Assembly (NCBI GenBank): GCA_040882255.1
Contig: JBBEBP010000026.1
Coordinates: 10,989 to 74,988 of the forward strand
Direction of reading: 5' to 3'
From: PWQG01 sp040882255
Lineage (GTDB): Bacteria > Pseudomonadota > Gammaproteobacteria > Pseudomonadales > Pseudohongiellaceae
Length of the DNA stretch: 64,000 nt
The first letter of the stretch is position 1; every line of letters begins with the position of its first letter. The notes beneath the pieces are model-generated. The model saw only the letters and a program-made list of their open reading frames with translations, was not told the origin of the DNA and ran no database searches. Positions 16,479 to 26,265 of the stretch are shown here, in pieces. The position numbers and the translations under genes are program-made.

Positions 16479-17783
16479 TCAGAACAGACTGAACAGCAGG
16501 ATGGCCAGCGACAACCCCATCAGGGGTACCACCACGGTCATCGCCCCGACCGCCCAGTAGGCGTCCTTGTGGGATTCGTTGCAGATCCCGCGGATGGTGG
16601 TGACCACGTAGCCGTTATGCGGCAGCGAATCGAGCGCGCCGGAGGAGATAGCGACCACCCGGTGCAACTGTTCGGGATTGACGCCCATATCCAGGTAGTG
16701 CGGCCCCACCGCAGGAAGGGCTATCACTTGTCCACCGGAAGCCGAACCGGTCAGGCCGGCGATGGCGCTGACCGCGATGGCCGCTCCCACCAGTTCATTA
16801 CCGGGTAGCGACGTCACGGCGGCCACGGCCACATCGAAGGCGGGTGTGACACGCGCCACGCCGCCAAAGCCCACCACGGCGGCCGTGTTGCCGATAGCCA
16901 CCAGCGCGCCGGTGGTAGCATGACCCAGGGCGGCTTGCATATCCCTGAAGAAACGCCAGTTGATGACCATCAGTGTCAGCACACCACTGAGCAGTGCGAC
17001 GATCAAGGCATTCTGCATCAGGGTATCGTGGTAGAAAAAGGAGACACCCAGCACCACCACCAGCGGAATCAGACCGGTCAGCGGGTGCGGCAGTTCGCGA
17101 TCAGTCACCTGCAGATCCGACTCGCGTGCCTGGAAGGCTTCACCCCGGTCGGTGGCTCTGCGGATGATCCGCTGCAGCCACCAATAGCCGAACACGGCCA
17201 TGAATACGGCCACCACCAGACTGACCTCCCAGGCCGCGTACGGCGTAGTGCCCAGGAACTCCATCGGAATCCAGTTCTGGATCTCCGGCGAGCCGGCCGA
17301 GGTCATGGTAAACGTGACCGAGCCGAAGGCCAGCGCAGCCGGAATGAAACGGCGCGGCAGATTGGCCTCCTTGAAAAGACCCAGCGCCATCGGGTAGACA
17401 GCGAAAGCCACCACGAACAGGCTAACCCCGCCGTAGGTGAGCACGGCGCAGGCGATCACCACGGCCAGCACCGCCCGTTGCCTCCCGAGCCGGTGAGTGA
17501 TCCAGGCGGCCACGCTGTCGGCGGCGCCGGTATCTTCCATGAATTTGCCGAAAATGGAGCCCAACAGGAACATGAAAAACCAGGAGGCGATGAAACCGGT
17601 GAAGCCGTCCATGTAGTTCTGCACGAAATTGGTGTCGCCGAGGAAGACCGGAATGCCACTGGTCAGGGCCACGAGCAGTGCGCAGAGCGGTGCGCTGATG
17701 AACAGGTTCCAGCCACGCAGCGTGAGCACAATCAGCAGGGCGAGACCGCCCACCAGGCCCAGCAAACTGACAATATCCGACAT
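16479..17783 (-). CDS. GntP-family organic acid permease
   Basis: 434-residue integral membrane protein with about twelve hydrophobic segments, of the gluconate:H+ symporter (GntP) type. Features include IPVFLGDTNFVQNYMDGFTG near the N-terminus and TGSASGGQVIALPAVG and SSGALDSLPHNG in the C-terminal half. Family members import gluconate, hydroxybutyrate or other small carboxylates. ATG 17783 is preceded by GGAGAGG; longer in-frame starts lack leader logic. It is the first gene of the three-gene minus-strand unit with the acyl-CoA ligase and the exported hydrolase, and is divergent from the TonB receptor at 17940. The 156-base gap probably holds promoters for both directions. The actual substrate is unknown. 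Confidence 0.85.
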   Translation of the reverse strand: MSDIVSLLGLVGGLALLIVLTLRGWNLFISAPLCALLVALTSGIPVFLGDTNFVQNYMDGFTGFIASWFFMFLLGSIFGKFMEDTGAADSVAAWITHRLGRQRAVLAVVIACAVLTYGGVSLFVVAFAVYPMALGLFKEANLPRRFIPAALAFGSVTFTMTSAGSPEIQNWIPMEFLGTTPYAAWEVSLVVAVFMAVFGYWWLQRIIRRATDRGEAFQARESDLQVTDRELPHPLTGLIPLVVVLGVSFFYHDTLMQNALIVALLSGVLTLMVINWRFFRDMQAALGHATTGALVAIGNTAAVVGFGGVARVTPAFDVAVAAVTSLPGNELVGAAIAVSAIAGLTGSASGGQVIALPAVGPHYLDMGVNPEQLHRVVAISSGALDSLPHNGYVVTTIRGICNESHKDAYWAVGAMTVVVPLMGLSLAILLFSLF

Positions 17784-17939
17784 GATGCGCCCCTCTCCGC
17801 TCATTATTGTTGATGCCTTGCGGGGCTCATTGTTCATGAATGCGGCGGCGCAACCCATAGTACTATGGTACAGGTCACAAACTTCCGACCTTCGGGTATG
17901 GTGGCTCCCGACCAATAAAAAACAGGGGGAGCTACTCCG

Positions 17940-20228
17940 ATGAAACACAGCCGATTCAGACAATCAACGCTTGCCATGGCGGTATCAGCCACCGTGGGCG
18001 GGTTCGCCTTCCCTGTGCAGGCACAGGAAGAGACGGAACAGAACGAAGGGCGCATTCTGGAGAGCATCCAGGTGACGGCCCGGCGCATGGTGGAGGACAT
18101 GCAGCAAGTGCCACTGGCGGTATCCTCACTGGGCGCGGGCGAGATCGAGACGCGCGGCCTGGATACAGTGCTGGAAGTGCAGCAGTTCTCTCCCAACACG
18201 ACACTGCAGGAAAGCCGGGCCACCAATTCCACGCTCACGGCCTTCATCCGGGGCGTCGGCCAGGAAGACCCCCTGTGGGGTTACGAGTCCGGGGTCGGCA
18301 TCTACATTGATGACGTCTACATCGCCCGCCCCCAGGGCGCGGTGCTGGACATCCTCAACGTCCAGCGTCTGGAGGTCCTGCGTGGGCCCCAGGGTACGCT
18401 GTACGGCAAGAATACCGTGGGCGGCGCCCTCAAGTACGTGACGCAGCGCATGGACGGCGACGCCGAACTGGACGCAAAAGTCACCATGGGCACCTACGGC
18501 CAGCAGGATCTGAAGCTGGTCGGACAGCTGCCCGTCACCGACGACCTCTATCTGGGATTCGGTTACGCCAACCTGAGCCGCGACGGTTATGGTGATTTCC
18601 TGGCCAGCGATCTGCCGGGGCAGGACAGGGAGAACTACAACAAGGATCTGCAGGCGTATCGCCTGACTGCCGAGTACCGGCCCAGCGACAATGTCTTCAT
18701 CCAGCTCGGCTACGACCGCACCGACGACAAGTCCAACTCAAAGGGCGGATATCGCCTGCTGCCCAGCCTGCTGACCGACGAGGCACCGGTACCGGACAGC
18801 ATCTACGACTCCTACACCAGCCTGCCGACCGAGAACAAGGTCGAGACCCAGGGCGTCAACCTGACCGTCGAGTGGGACGTCAATGACCGCACCATGCTGA
18901 AGTCAATCACGGCACAGCGGGAAAACTACTCCCCGGTCAACATCGATTTCGACAACACGCCACTGCGCATCTTTGACGTGCCGGCCATCTATGAAGATGA
19001 CTGGTTCACGCAGGAGTTCCAGCTCAGCTATAGGGCCGATGACTGGAACGTCGTCTCCGGGCTCTATTATTACGACTCCGAATCCTGCGGCGTATTCGAT
19101 GCCGTGCTGGAGGAGCTGGGGAAATCACTGGCAGCGCCAGGTCTGACCCGCGAAGTGTCAGGCTGCAGCAACAGCACAAGCAGCGCTGTCTATGCCGACG
19201 GCACCTACCGCTTCAACGAGCAGTGGAGTCTCAGCGGCGGCCTGCGCTACACCCGGGACGAGAAAGCATCCGTGGTGCGCAACGGGCTGATTTTCGACAC
19301 GATCTACCCCGAAAGCGGCTGGATTCCGGGCTACACCAGAGCACCGGAAACCGGCACGCCGGTGGTACTGGATGACAGCGAGACCTGGTCCAAGCTCACG
19401 CCCCGGATCAGTGTCGAGTTCCAGGCCAATGACGCCACCATGTACTACGCCAGCTACAGCGAAGGCTTCAAGTCCGGCACCTTCAATCCACGTGCCGAGA
19501 CCGCTGAGCCCGCCGCCGACCCGGAAGACGTGCAGTCCTACGAAGTGGGCGTGAAAACCGACATCACGGATACACTGCGAGTGAACGCCGCAGCCTTCAT
19601 GCTGGATCACAAGAACCGGCAGTACATCTCCGTGATTCCCGACCCCGATGACAGCGCAGCGCTGAACCAGCGTCTTGGTAATGTGGGTCAGTCCGAGGCG
19701 TCCGGTCTGGAGCTGGAGTTCACCTGGATCGCCAACCAGAACCTGGATATCTTCGGCAACATCGGCCTGATCGATGCCAGCTTCAAGAACGTGTTCACGT
19801 TTGACGAGAACATGGAGCAGATCGATATCACCGACAACTTTGTCATCACCAACACGCCCGAGCGCACCATGAACCTCGGTTTCAGCTACGACATTCCGCT
19901 GTCCGCCAGCGACGTGGTGATGACCGGCAACTACAACTATCGCAGCAAATACAGCCTGACCGAACTGGGCAACGTACTGGAACAGGAAGGCTACGGTACG
20001 CTGAACCTGGGCGTAAGCTGGATGAGCAGCGACGGTAAGTGGTCACTGGGTGTGCATGGCAAGAACCTGACCGACGAGGAGTTCCTGGTGGGCAACTACG
20101 CCTTCCTGGGCGACCCCGATCCGTCACTGCCCAACGGCTACGCGCCGGGCCTGGGTGGCGACACGACCCTGATCGGTTACTACGGTGCGCCGCGCACCGT
20201 CAGTGCCTCGCTCGGTTACCGGTTCTGA
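17940..20228 (+). CDS. TonB-dependent outer-membrane receptor
   Basis: 762 residues with a signal peptide (about 1-29, ending PVQAQ). The plug domain (about 35-160) contains ILESIQVTARRMVEDMQQVP, a TonB-box-like region, and LRGPQGTLYGKNTVGGALKYV. A beta-barrel follows, ending in the aromatic C-terminal strand SASLGYRF. It resembles the Proteobacterial receptors (FyuA/CirA-like and the broader IRPP group) that take up siderophores or many organic compounds. The start ATG 17940 is preceded by CAGGGGGAG. It is divergent from the permease/ligase/hydrolase unit, so it may import the substrate that unit processes rather than iron. It ends before a strong terminator. Confidence 0.92.
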   Translation: MKHSRFRQSTLAMAVSATVGGFAFPVQAQEETEQNEGRILESIQVTARRMVEDMQQVPLAVSSLGAGEIETRGLDTVLEVQQFSPNTTLQESRATNSTLTAFIRGVGQEDPLWGYESGVGIYIDDVYIARPQGAVLDILNVQRLEVLRGPQGTLYGKNTVGGALKYVTQRMDGDAELDAKVTMGTYGQQDLKLVGQLPVTDDLYLGFGYANLSRDGYGDFLASDLPGQDRENYNKDLQAYRLTAEYRPSDNVFIQLGYDRTDDKSNSKGGYRLLPSLLTDEAPVPDSIYDSYTSLPTENKVETQGVNLTVEWDVNDRTMLKSITAQRENYSPVNIDFDNTPLRIFDVPAIYEDDWFTQEFQLSYRADDWNVVSGLYYYDSESCGVFDAVLEELGKSLAAPGLTREVSGCSNSTSSAVYADGTYRFNEQWSLSGGLRYTRDEKASVVRNGLIFDTIYPESGWIPGYTRAPETGTPVVLDDSETWSKLTPRISVEFQANDATMYYASYSEGFKSGTFNPRAETAEPAADPEDVQSYEVGVKTDITDTLRVNAAAFMLDHKNRQYISVIPDPDDSAALNQRLGNVGQSEASGLELEFTWIANQNLDIFGNIGLIDASFKNVFTFDENMEQIDITDNFVITNTPERTMNLGFSYDIPLSASDVVMTGNYNYRSKYSLTELGNVLEQEGYGTLNLGVSWMSSDGKWSLGVHGKNLTDEEFLVGNYAFLGDPDPSLPNGYAPGLGGDTTLIGYYGAPRTVSASLGYRF

Positions 20229-20284
20229 TGGACAGAGACCTGCTGGCCAACACCGGCCAGCAGGTCCTGCGAAGCAGTCCTCTC

Positions 20285-20320
20285 ATGCCACCATTGCAGT
20301 TGTGATGGTGGCATTTTTTT
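20285..20320 (+). terminator. Rho-independent terminator after TonB receptor
   Basis: A perfect 10-bp stem, ATGCCACCAT (20285-20294) with ATGGTGGCAT (20305-20314), is followed by a run of T to 20320. A second perfect hairpin without a T run lies just upstream (20238-20248 with 20255-20265). Confidence 0.9.
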
Positions 20321-20375
20321 CGGTACGTCAGAAAAGTTTGTGGGTTCTGCTGATTGTTCTGTACTCTCGCTATGT

Positions 20376-20412
20376 GCTCTCGTAAAGATCGCCAAGTACG
20401 CAAAGGAAAGTA
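20376..20412 (+). repeat. Possible half-copy of the intergenic element at 46846-46938
   Basis: The sequence TCTCGTAAAGATCGCCAAG followed by TACGCAAAGGAAAG, in the leader of the response-regulator gene, resembles the left arm of the inverted-repeat element at 46846 (TCTCGCGGGAGATCGCAAAG, then GACGCAGAGAAAG). They align with a one-base indel and scattered substitutions. The right arm is not seen here. The end of this stretch also supplies the ribosome binding site (AAAGGAAAG) of the downstream gene. Confidence 0.35.
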
Positions 20413-20416
20413 AGCC

Positions 20417-21106
20417 ATGATAGAGAGCAAGATCGGGGCACGGGCCATCATCGCCGATGACCATCCGCTGTTCCGGGCCGCCTTGCGGCAGGCGCTGGGC
20501 ACCACGCTGGAGGGCGGGGTGCTGGACGCAGCCGATTTCGCGGATGTGGTGCAGCAGCTGCAGCACCAGCCCGGCGTGGAACTGGTGTTCCTGGACCTGA
20601 ACATGCCGGGCAACGACGGTCTCACCGGCCTGACCACATTGCGCAACCAGTTCCCCGACGTGATGGTGATCATCGTCTCGGCCAATGAACAGCGCGGCGT
20701 GATCGAGCGCGCGATGAGTTTCGGTGCCAGTGCCTATGTACCAAAATCGACGCCACTGCCGGAGATCGTCGCAGCGGTGGAAACCGTGCTGGCCGGCGAT
20801 AGCTGGTTGCCACCGCATCTGGGCCCGGGACTGTCCGCGCAGCACAACCCCCTGCACCGGGACTTTGCGAACAAACTGGATCAACTGACGCCGCAGCAGT
20901 TCAAAGTGCTGCGCTGCATCGCCGATGGGCTGCTGAACAAACAGATCGCCCACGAGCTCGACATACAGGAAACAACAGTAAAACAGCACGTCACGGCCAT
21001 ACTTCGCAAGTTCGGTGTCATCAACCGAACACAGGCCGGGGTGCTTTTCCACGACATGCTGCGCGCCAGCGACGACGATAACCTACCGGAATCCGATTCT
21101 TTTTAG
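20417..21106 (+). CDS. NarL/FixJ-type response regulator
   Basis: 229 residues: a receiver domain (about 8-130) with acidic pair Asp14-Asp15, phosphoacceptor Asp60 in FLDLNMPG and Lys in YVPKSTPLPEI, then a LuxR-type helix-turn-helix (about 155-220; LTPQQFKVLRCIADGLLNKQIAHEL, split here for length). It is similar in layout to the AgmR/ErdR group. ATG 20417 follows AAAGGAAAG. The gene is convergent with, and overlaps by 24 bases, the SSS-domain hybrid histidine kinase at 21083. In pseudomonads and relatives an ErdR-like regulator and an SSS-sensor kinase (MxtR/ErcS) work together on acetate or alcohol assimilation, so pairing is plausible. The target promoters cannot be told. Confidence 0.9.
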   Translation: MIESKIGARAIIADDHPLFRAALRQALGTTLEGGVLDAADFADVVQQLQHQPGVELVFLDLNMPGNDGLTGLTTLRNQFPDVMVIIVSANEQRGVIERAMSFGASAYVPKSTPLPEIVAAVETVLAGDSWLPPHLGPGLSAQHNPLHRDFANKLDQLTPQQFKVLRCIADGLLNKQIAHELDIQETTVKQHVTAILRKFGVINRTQAGVLFHDMLRASDDDNLPESDSF

Positions 21107-24100
21107 CAGCCGCTTCAGAGCAGCCTGTTTCACCGGCTTGGGCAGGAACAGCGCGTTGACCTCGATGACCTGCTCCCGGATGTCTTCATCAGGGTCCGCC
21201 GTACTGAGGATGGCAGGAATGTCCGACTGCCAGCAGGCCCGGATCTGCCGGATCGCTTCTGTACCCGTTTCCTGACCGGCCAGGTGGTAGTCGATAAACA
21301 ACACGTCCGGTTTGTGAGCCATATTGACGGCCTCGGCGATATCCGCGCAGGCTGTGACACTGGCGCCCCATTCCCGGAACAGTGAGCTCAGAGCTTCCCG
21401 GATGCCGGGATCGTCATCCAGTAACAACAGGCGGGTACCGGCCGGCAATGACCACTCCCCCGTTTCGCCGGTTACCGCCGGGTGTGCGGGCGCCTGACTG
21501 TGCCAGGCAGTGACCGGCAGCATCAATGAAAAACAACTGCCCCGGCCGAGTGTCGACTCCAGTCGCAAGGGGATCGACAACAGGCGGCACATGCGATCCA
21601 CGATCGCCAGACCCAGCCCCAGTCCGGGATTGTGGTCCTGCTGATCAAGCTGCTTGAACTCCATGAAAATCTCGTTGAATTTCTCATCCGGTATCCCCGG
21701 GCCGGTATCGAGTACCTGGAGCTCCACCGCATTACCGGGCCGGCGGCGCACACCACACACAATCCGGCCGCTGTGCGTATAACGGATGGCATTGCTCAGC
21801 AGATTCTGCAGGATCCGTTGCAGGATCTTCTGGTCGGTATGCACGACAGCCCGGCTATGATGCATGTGCAGCACCAGGCCATGCTCCTGCGCCAGCATAC
21901 CGAAAGAAGCCTCCAGCGGCTCCATGATGTCCCGCAGTACCACATCTTTCTTGTGGGGTTGTAGATTCCCGGACTCCAGCTTGGTCATTTCCAGCAACAT
22001 GGTCAGCAGCTCTTCGGCGTTCTGCAGAGACTGCTGAATCTGCAGGGCCAGCCGGGCATCGTCGTGATTCACCCGTTGCAGCAACATGTCACAGAACAGG
22101 CTGGCGGCGCTGAACGGCTGCATCAGATCATGGCTGGCAGCGGCAAAGAATTTCGATTTACTCTGGTGCGCCTGTTCGGCCGCCAGTTTGGCCACCGACA
22201 GGGCCTGTGTGCGCTCATCCACGCGCGCTTCCAGCTCGACATTGATCCGGCGCAGTTCGTTCTGCGCATGCACCAGCTCGGTAATGTCCGTGTACGTTGT
22301 CACGAAACCGCCATCCGGCATCGGGTTGCCCTGCAGCTCAATGATCTGGCCCGAAGGCTGTTCACGCTGGTACCGGTAACGGCTGCCGCTGCGCAGATAG
22401 TCCAGCCGTTTGCGGACCTCCTCCTCGGTGTCCGCCCCCGCACTGCCGAACAAGCCGCGCCGGGCATTGAAACGCAGGATCTCCTCGATCGCCATACCGG
22501 CCCGGATCAGTCCCTCCGGGTACTCGAAAATCTCCAGGTAACGGCGATTCCAGGCGACCAGCCGCAGCTCCTTGTCGATCACGCTGATGCCCTGCGGGAT
22601 GTTCTCCACCGAGGCCTGCAGCAGCTCGCGATTGAAACGATACAACTGTGACGCTTCCGAAGCCCAGTCCACCACGTCCTCCACATCCACCGGAGAAGGC
22701 CGGGCCAGACCGCTGATCAGCAACCGGCTGGCCGAGCTGCCAATGGCGCCGGCCAGCTCCCGCTCCAATCTGGAAAGAAGTGCCGGGTGCACCAGACTAT
22801 CCGATGGCATACGCGCAATGGAAAGCCCCATACGCCGGTCCAGCCCTTCCTCATCGCCAGGATCCATAAATCGCGACAATACCGAACGCAGACGGCCCCA
22901 GGTGACCTGCTGACCGTCCACTACCGGCTCCATGCGGTTGCCCGGCCGGGTGAACCGCAGCCCCTGCTGATGCTCGGTCGCCGACTGCGAGGTGGTCAGC
23001 GATACGAGCACATAGACCAGGATGTTGACGGCCAGACTGATCACCACGGCATCGCTGATCATCCGATCCGTCAGCTCCCCGGCCGGATCGAACGAGGGCA
23101 GCATCAACATCCCGGTCCAGACCGCCGTGCCCGTTAGCAGGCCCGCCATGGCTCCGTTGCGGTTGGCCCGGGACCAGAGCAGGCCACCGAACATGGAAGG
23201 GGCAAGCTGCGACACCAACGCCATGGCGATCAGACCGTTGCTGACCAGTGGCATGCCTCCCTGTGTCAGCTTGTGGTAGACATAGGCCAGCACAATGATG
23301 ACCACCATCGTCAGGCGCCGGGTCAGCAGAATACCGCCGGGGTTCAGGTCAGAGATCAGATTGCCAGTGCGCCGTGCCCGGATCCAAAGCGGCGTGATGA
23401 CATCGTTGGAGATCATGATGCTCAACGCCAGCGTGGCCATGATGACCATGCTGGTGGCAGTCGACAGCCCCCCGATAAAAGCGATCAGCGTGATGTCCGG
23501 CCGCTCGGCCAGTATGGGCAGTGCCAGCAGGAACGTGTCCTGGCTGCGGGCCTCCGGCGCCAGCAGTATACCGCCCAGCGCGATTGGCAGAATGAAGAAG
23601 TTGATGGCGAACAGGTACAGCGGGAAAGCCCAACGCGCCTTGCGCAATTCGTCCGGACTGTTGTTCTCGATGAAGTTGACCTGGAACTGTCTGGGCAGCA
23701 CGAACATGGCCAGCGCACCCAGTAGCATGTGCGTACCGTAGATGTAGACGCCATTCTCACGCGGCTCGAACAACTCCCGGGCCACCGGGTCCACAGCCGC
23801 CTGCAGGATCAGATCGTTGATCCCGCCGAACAGCTGGTAGGTGACGAACAGGCCGACCACGGCGAAACCCGCCAGCTTGATCACGGATTCGAAAGCCACC
23901 GCGTCCATCAGCCCGGAATGCTGCTCGGCCAGACTCAGGCGCCGGGCGCCGAACAGGATGGCGAAGCCGATCATGGCCAGTGCGACGGCGGCAGCCAGAT
24001 CGATGAACCAGGGCGCCACAGCGGGCCCCACACCGGTGACGGCCGCGAAACTCGCCGCCACGGCGCGCAGCTGCAGGGAAATATAGGGAATCAGCGCCAT

Positions 24101-24463
24101 CAGGCAGATGATGGCCACGGTGGCGGCCAGTGTCGGCGATTTGCCATAGCGCGAGCCGATCAGGTCGGCAATCGAGGTCAGATTCTGCTGCTTGACCAGG
24201 GTCAGCATCTTCATCTGGAACTGGTGGGCAAACAGAAAAATGCAGATGGCGCCCAGGTAGGTGGGTGCAAACCACCAGCCGTACTGCGCAGCCTGGGTCA
24301 CCGTGCCATAGAAGGCCCAGGTGGTACAGTGAACCCCCAGCGCCAGTGTATAGCGCCAGGGTCTTGAACCCTGCCGGGCCCTGCGCTCGCCCCGCGAAGC
24401 GATCGTGAATAACAGCGCCAGGTAGGCGAAGGCAGCGAGGAGTACAACGGAAATAGGTAGCAT
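21083..24463 (-). CDS. Hybrid sensor kinase: SSS transporter-like domain, PAS, HisKA, HATPase, receiver
   Basis: 1126 residues. Residues 1-480 are a sodium:solute symporter-like domain with about 13 helices. After a linker comes a PAS domain (about 605-720, VENIPQGISVIDKELRL). A coiled coil and H-box with the phosphoacceptor His in FFAAASHDLMQPFSAA (about 780) follow, then an ATPase domain with N-box LQNLLSNAIRYT, G-boxes LDTGPGIPDEKF and GLGLGLAIVDRM, and a C-terminal receiver with Asp in DVLFIDYHLAG. It belongs to the CbrA/MxtR-like class that couples a transporter-like module to signalling. It is convergent with the response regulator, with a 24-base overlap of coding ends, and is followed by an 87-base gap with no terminator visible. 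Confidence 0.93.
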   Translation of the reverse strand: MLPISVVLLAAFAYLALLFTIASRGERRARQGSRPWRYTLALGVHCTTWAFYGTVTQAAQYGWWFAPTYLGAICIFLFAHQFQMKMLTLVKQQNLTSIADLIGSRYGKSPTLAATVAIICLMALIPYISLQLRAVAASFAAVTGVGPAVAPWFIDLAAAVALAMIGFAILFGARRLSLAEQHSGLMDAVAFESVIKLAGFAVVGLFVTYQLFGGINDLILQAAVDPVARELFEPRENGVYIYGTHMLLGALAMFVLPRQFQVNFIENNSPDELRKARWAFPLYLFAINFFILPIALGGILLAPEARSQDTFLLALPILAERPDITLIAFIGGLSTATSMVIMATLALSIMISNDVITPLWIRARRTGNLISDLNPGGILLTRRLTMVVIIVLAYVYHKLTQGGMPLVSNGLIAMALVSQLAPSMFGGLLWSRANRNGAMAGLLTGTAVWTGMLMLPSFDPAGELTDRMISDAVVISLAVNILVYVLVSLTTSQSATEHQQGLRFTRPGNRMEPVVDGQQVTWGRLRSVLSRFMDPGDEEGLDRRMGLSIARMPSDSLVHPALLSRLERELAGAIGSSASRLLISGLARPSPVDVEDVVDWASEASQLYRFNRELLQASVENIPQGISVIDKELRLVAWNRRYLEIFEYPEGLIRAGMAIEEILRFNARRGLFGSAGADTEEEVRKRLDYLRSGSRYRYQREQPSGQIIELQGNPMPDGGFVTTYTDITELVHAQNELRRINVELEARVDERTQALSVAKLAAEQAHQSKSKFFAAASHDLMQPFSAASLFCDMLLQRVNHDDARLALQIQQSLQNAEELLTMLLEMTKLESGNLQPHKKDVVLRDIMEPLEASFGMLAQEHGLVLHMHHSRAVVHTDQKILQRILQNLLSNAIRYTHSGRIVCGVRRRPGNAVELQVLDTGPGIPDEKFNEIFMEFKQLDQQDHNPGLGLGLAIVDRMCRLLSIPLRLESTLGRGSCFSLMLPVTAWHSQAPAHPAVTGETGEWSLPAGTRLLLLDDDPGIREALSSLFREWGASVTACADIAEAVNMAHKPDVLFIDYHLAGQETGTEAIRQIRACWQSDIPAILSTADPDEDIREQVIEVNALFLPKPVKQAALKRLLKRIGFR

Positions 24464-24550
24464 GGGTCGGCTCGCGTCAGTCTCTGGGCACGAGTGTAGC
24501 CGATCCGGCGCCTGACATCCTACAGCGCTGCCCTTCCGTCTCTCATCCGG

Positions 24551-26191
24551 TCAGGGCAGCGCGTCCCGAATGACAGCGGAGAACCGTTCCGGCCCACTCT
24601 CTTCCATGACAGCCATCAACTCCCCGGCCCGCTCCCGGTAATCACGCAATCTGTCGCCCGGATCGTCCACTCCGTCCGGCACCGCCCGGCCTGCGGACGC
24701 CTCTTGATGGGCGGCAAACACCCGGATCATGGCCTCGGCCCGCAGAAAGTCGGCGATCACCCACTCCAGGTCATTCACTTCCTCCCGCAAGGCCTGCGCC
24801 GCCTCGATCAATGCGCTTCGCTGCGGCTCCCCCATGGAGGATGGCGGGTGATGCAATGCCCGTGCATGGCGGATCATTTCCAGGTGCTGGAGTTGCAGGA
24901 AGTCATAATGGGCCACCTCGCCAGCATGGATCCTTTGCATCTCCGGCAGGAGCTGCCTCCCCGCTTCTTCCAGGGCCCGGATAGCGTCCCGGTAAGCCTG
25001 TTCGTGCGATCCCGCCGATGCCCTGTTCGCCTGCTCACTTACCGCTTCGGAGGACTCGCCGGCGGCCTCTTCCACTGAGTGCCCGGCCGTGAAATATCCG
25101 CCCAGTGACCGCAGGAAGGCCTCGATGTCCTCCCGGTCCTGCGGATCAAGTTCCCGGCCCAGCTGGTGTTCCGCCATTTCCTCAATGGCCTCTTCCAGCG
25201 TCGCCACACTGCCATCATGGAAATACGGCGAGGTGGTGGCCACGCCATGCAGTCCCGGCACACGGAACACATGGCGGTCGCGCTCACGCCCCGACCGATC
25301 CATTACGTCCTCTTCATTGGCACGGGCCTGCCGCTCGTCACCATAGTACGGAATCGCCGACCCCAGCTTCTGATAGGAGTTTCCGCCCAGATTGATGCCG
25401 TTGTGACAACCGGTACATCCCACCTCCTCGAACTGACGCATGCCGCGGCGTTCCTGTTCATCCAGAGCCTCTTCCTCGCCTTTGAGAAAGCGCTGGAAAG
25501 GCGTATCCAGGCGAACGAACTGGATGCGCTGGAAGTGCGCGATCGCATCGGTCATATTGTTAATTGTCACCCCGTCCGGATAGACTTCCGCGAACTGATC
25601 GGCGTACTCCTCATCGCTGCGCAGCATTTCCTGCACGGCATCCAGCGTATGCGCCATCTCTACGGGATTCCTGATCGGCTCCAGCGACTGGTCCTCCAGC
25701 GTCACAGCGCGTCCGTTCCAGAACTTCCGGAAATTGTAGCCGGCATTGAACACGCTCAATGCATTCATAGTGCCACGTGCTCCACCAACGCCGATGGACA
25801 CCGGGCGGCGGTCCGCGCCACTGAGAGCACCCGCATGACAGGTGACACAGGCGACAGAGTTGCCAGACGACAGACGCCCTTCATGGAAGAGATCGGAGCC
25901 GAGCTGGAACCGGTCGCGATCAACCTCTCCGGCACCAGGCTCGGGTATGGGCCGCCAGGCACTGTTCGCCCGTTCGTGGTCTGCGTTCACACCAATCAGC
26001 GGCGTGTCTCCCCGGGCGTGTTGGAAGTTGCGCCAGGCGGAGTCGGCTGCCTCCGCAGCGAACAACGCTGGACCGTATGACACAACGCAAACTGCCACGC
26101 AGAATACAGCCCGGAACAGGCTCGCGCTGCGCGCTGAAGAAGAGACTGTCAGTGGTGTCGCATACATGTGGCGGATATGTTTCTCCGTCAT
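24551..26191 (-). CDS. Exported di-haem cytochrome c peroxidase-like protein with C-terminal extension
   Basis: 546 residues. A signal sequence (about 20-48, FRAVFCVAVCVVSYGPALFA) is followed by two c-type haem motifs, CVTCH at 115-119 and CTGCH at 259-263, each in the CcpA/MauG peroxidase context (FHEGRLSSGNSVACVTCH; RVPGLHGVATTSPYFHDGS). The peroxidase part ends near residue 367; a further 175 or so residues are charged and helical and unlike a standard CCP. Bacterial CCPs reduce H2O2 with electrons from cytochromes in the periplasm, while MauG relatives oxidise other substrates. The start is uncertain: ATG 26191 is used, with 26167 the main alternative. It follows katG and its terminator by about 70 bases, so it has its own promoter. 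Confidence 0.85.
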   Translation of the reverse strand: MTEKHIRHMYATPLTVSSSARSASLFRAVFCVAVCVVSYGPALFAAEAADSAWRNFQHARGDTPLIGVNADHERANSAWRPIPEPGAGEVDRDRFQLGSDLFHEGRLSSGNSVACVTCHAGALSGADRRPVSIGVGGARGTMNALSVFNAGYNFRKFWNGRAVTLEDQSLEPIRNPVEMAHTLDAVQEMLRSDEEYADQFAEVYPDGVTINNMTDAIAHFQRIQFVRLDTPFQRFLKGEEEALDEQERRGMRQFEEVGCTGCHNGINLGGNSYQKLGSAIPYYGDERQARANEEDVMDRSGRERDRHVFRVPGLHGVATTSPYFHDGSVATLEEAIEEMAEHQLGRELDPQDREDIEAFLRSLGGYFTAGHSVEEAAGESSEAVSEQANRASAGSHEQAYRDAIRALEEAGRQLLPEMQRIHAGEVAHYDFLQLQHLEMIRHARALHHPPSSMGEPQRSALIEAAQALREEVNDLEWVIADFLRAEAMIRVFAAHQEASAGRAVPDGVDDPGDRLRDYRERAGELMAVMEESGPERFSAVIRDALP

Positions 26192-26265
26192 GGCATTGGA
26201 TTCTCGCAGTATCGATTCCATTATGCCGCTACATTGCGGCGGGTCAATGAGTATCATCAAGACAC

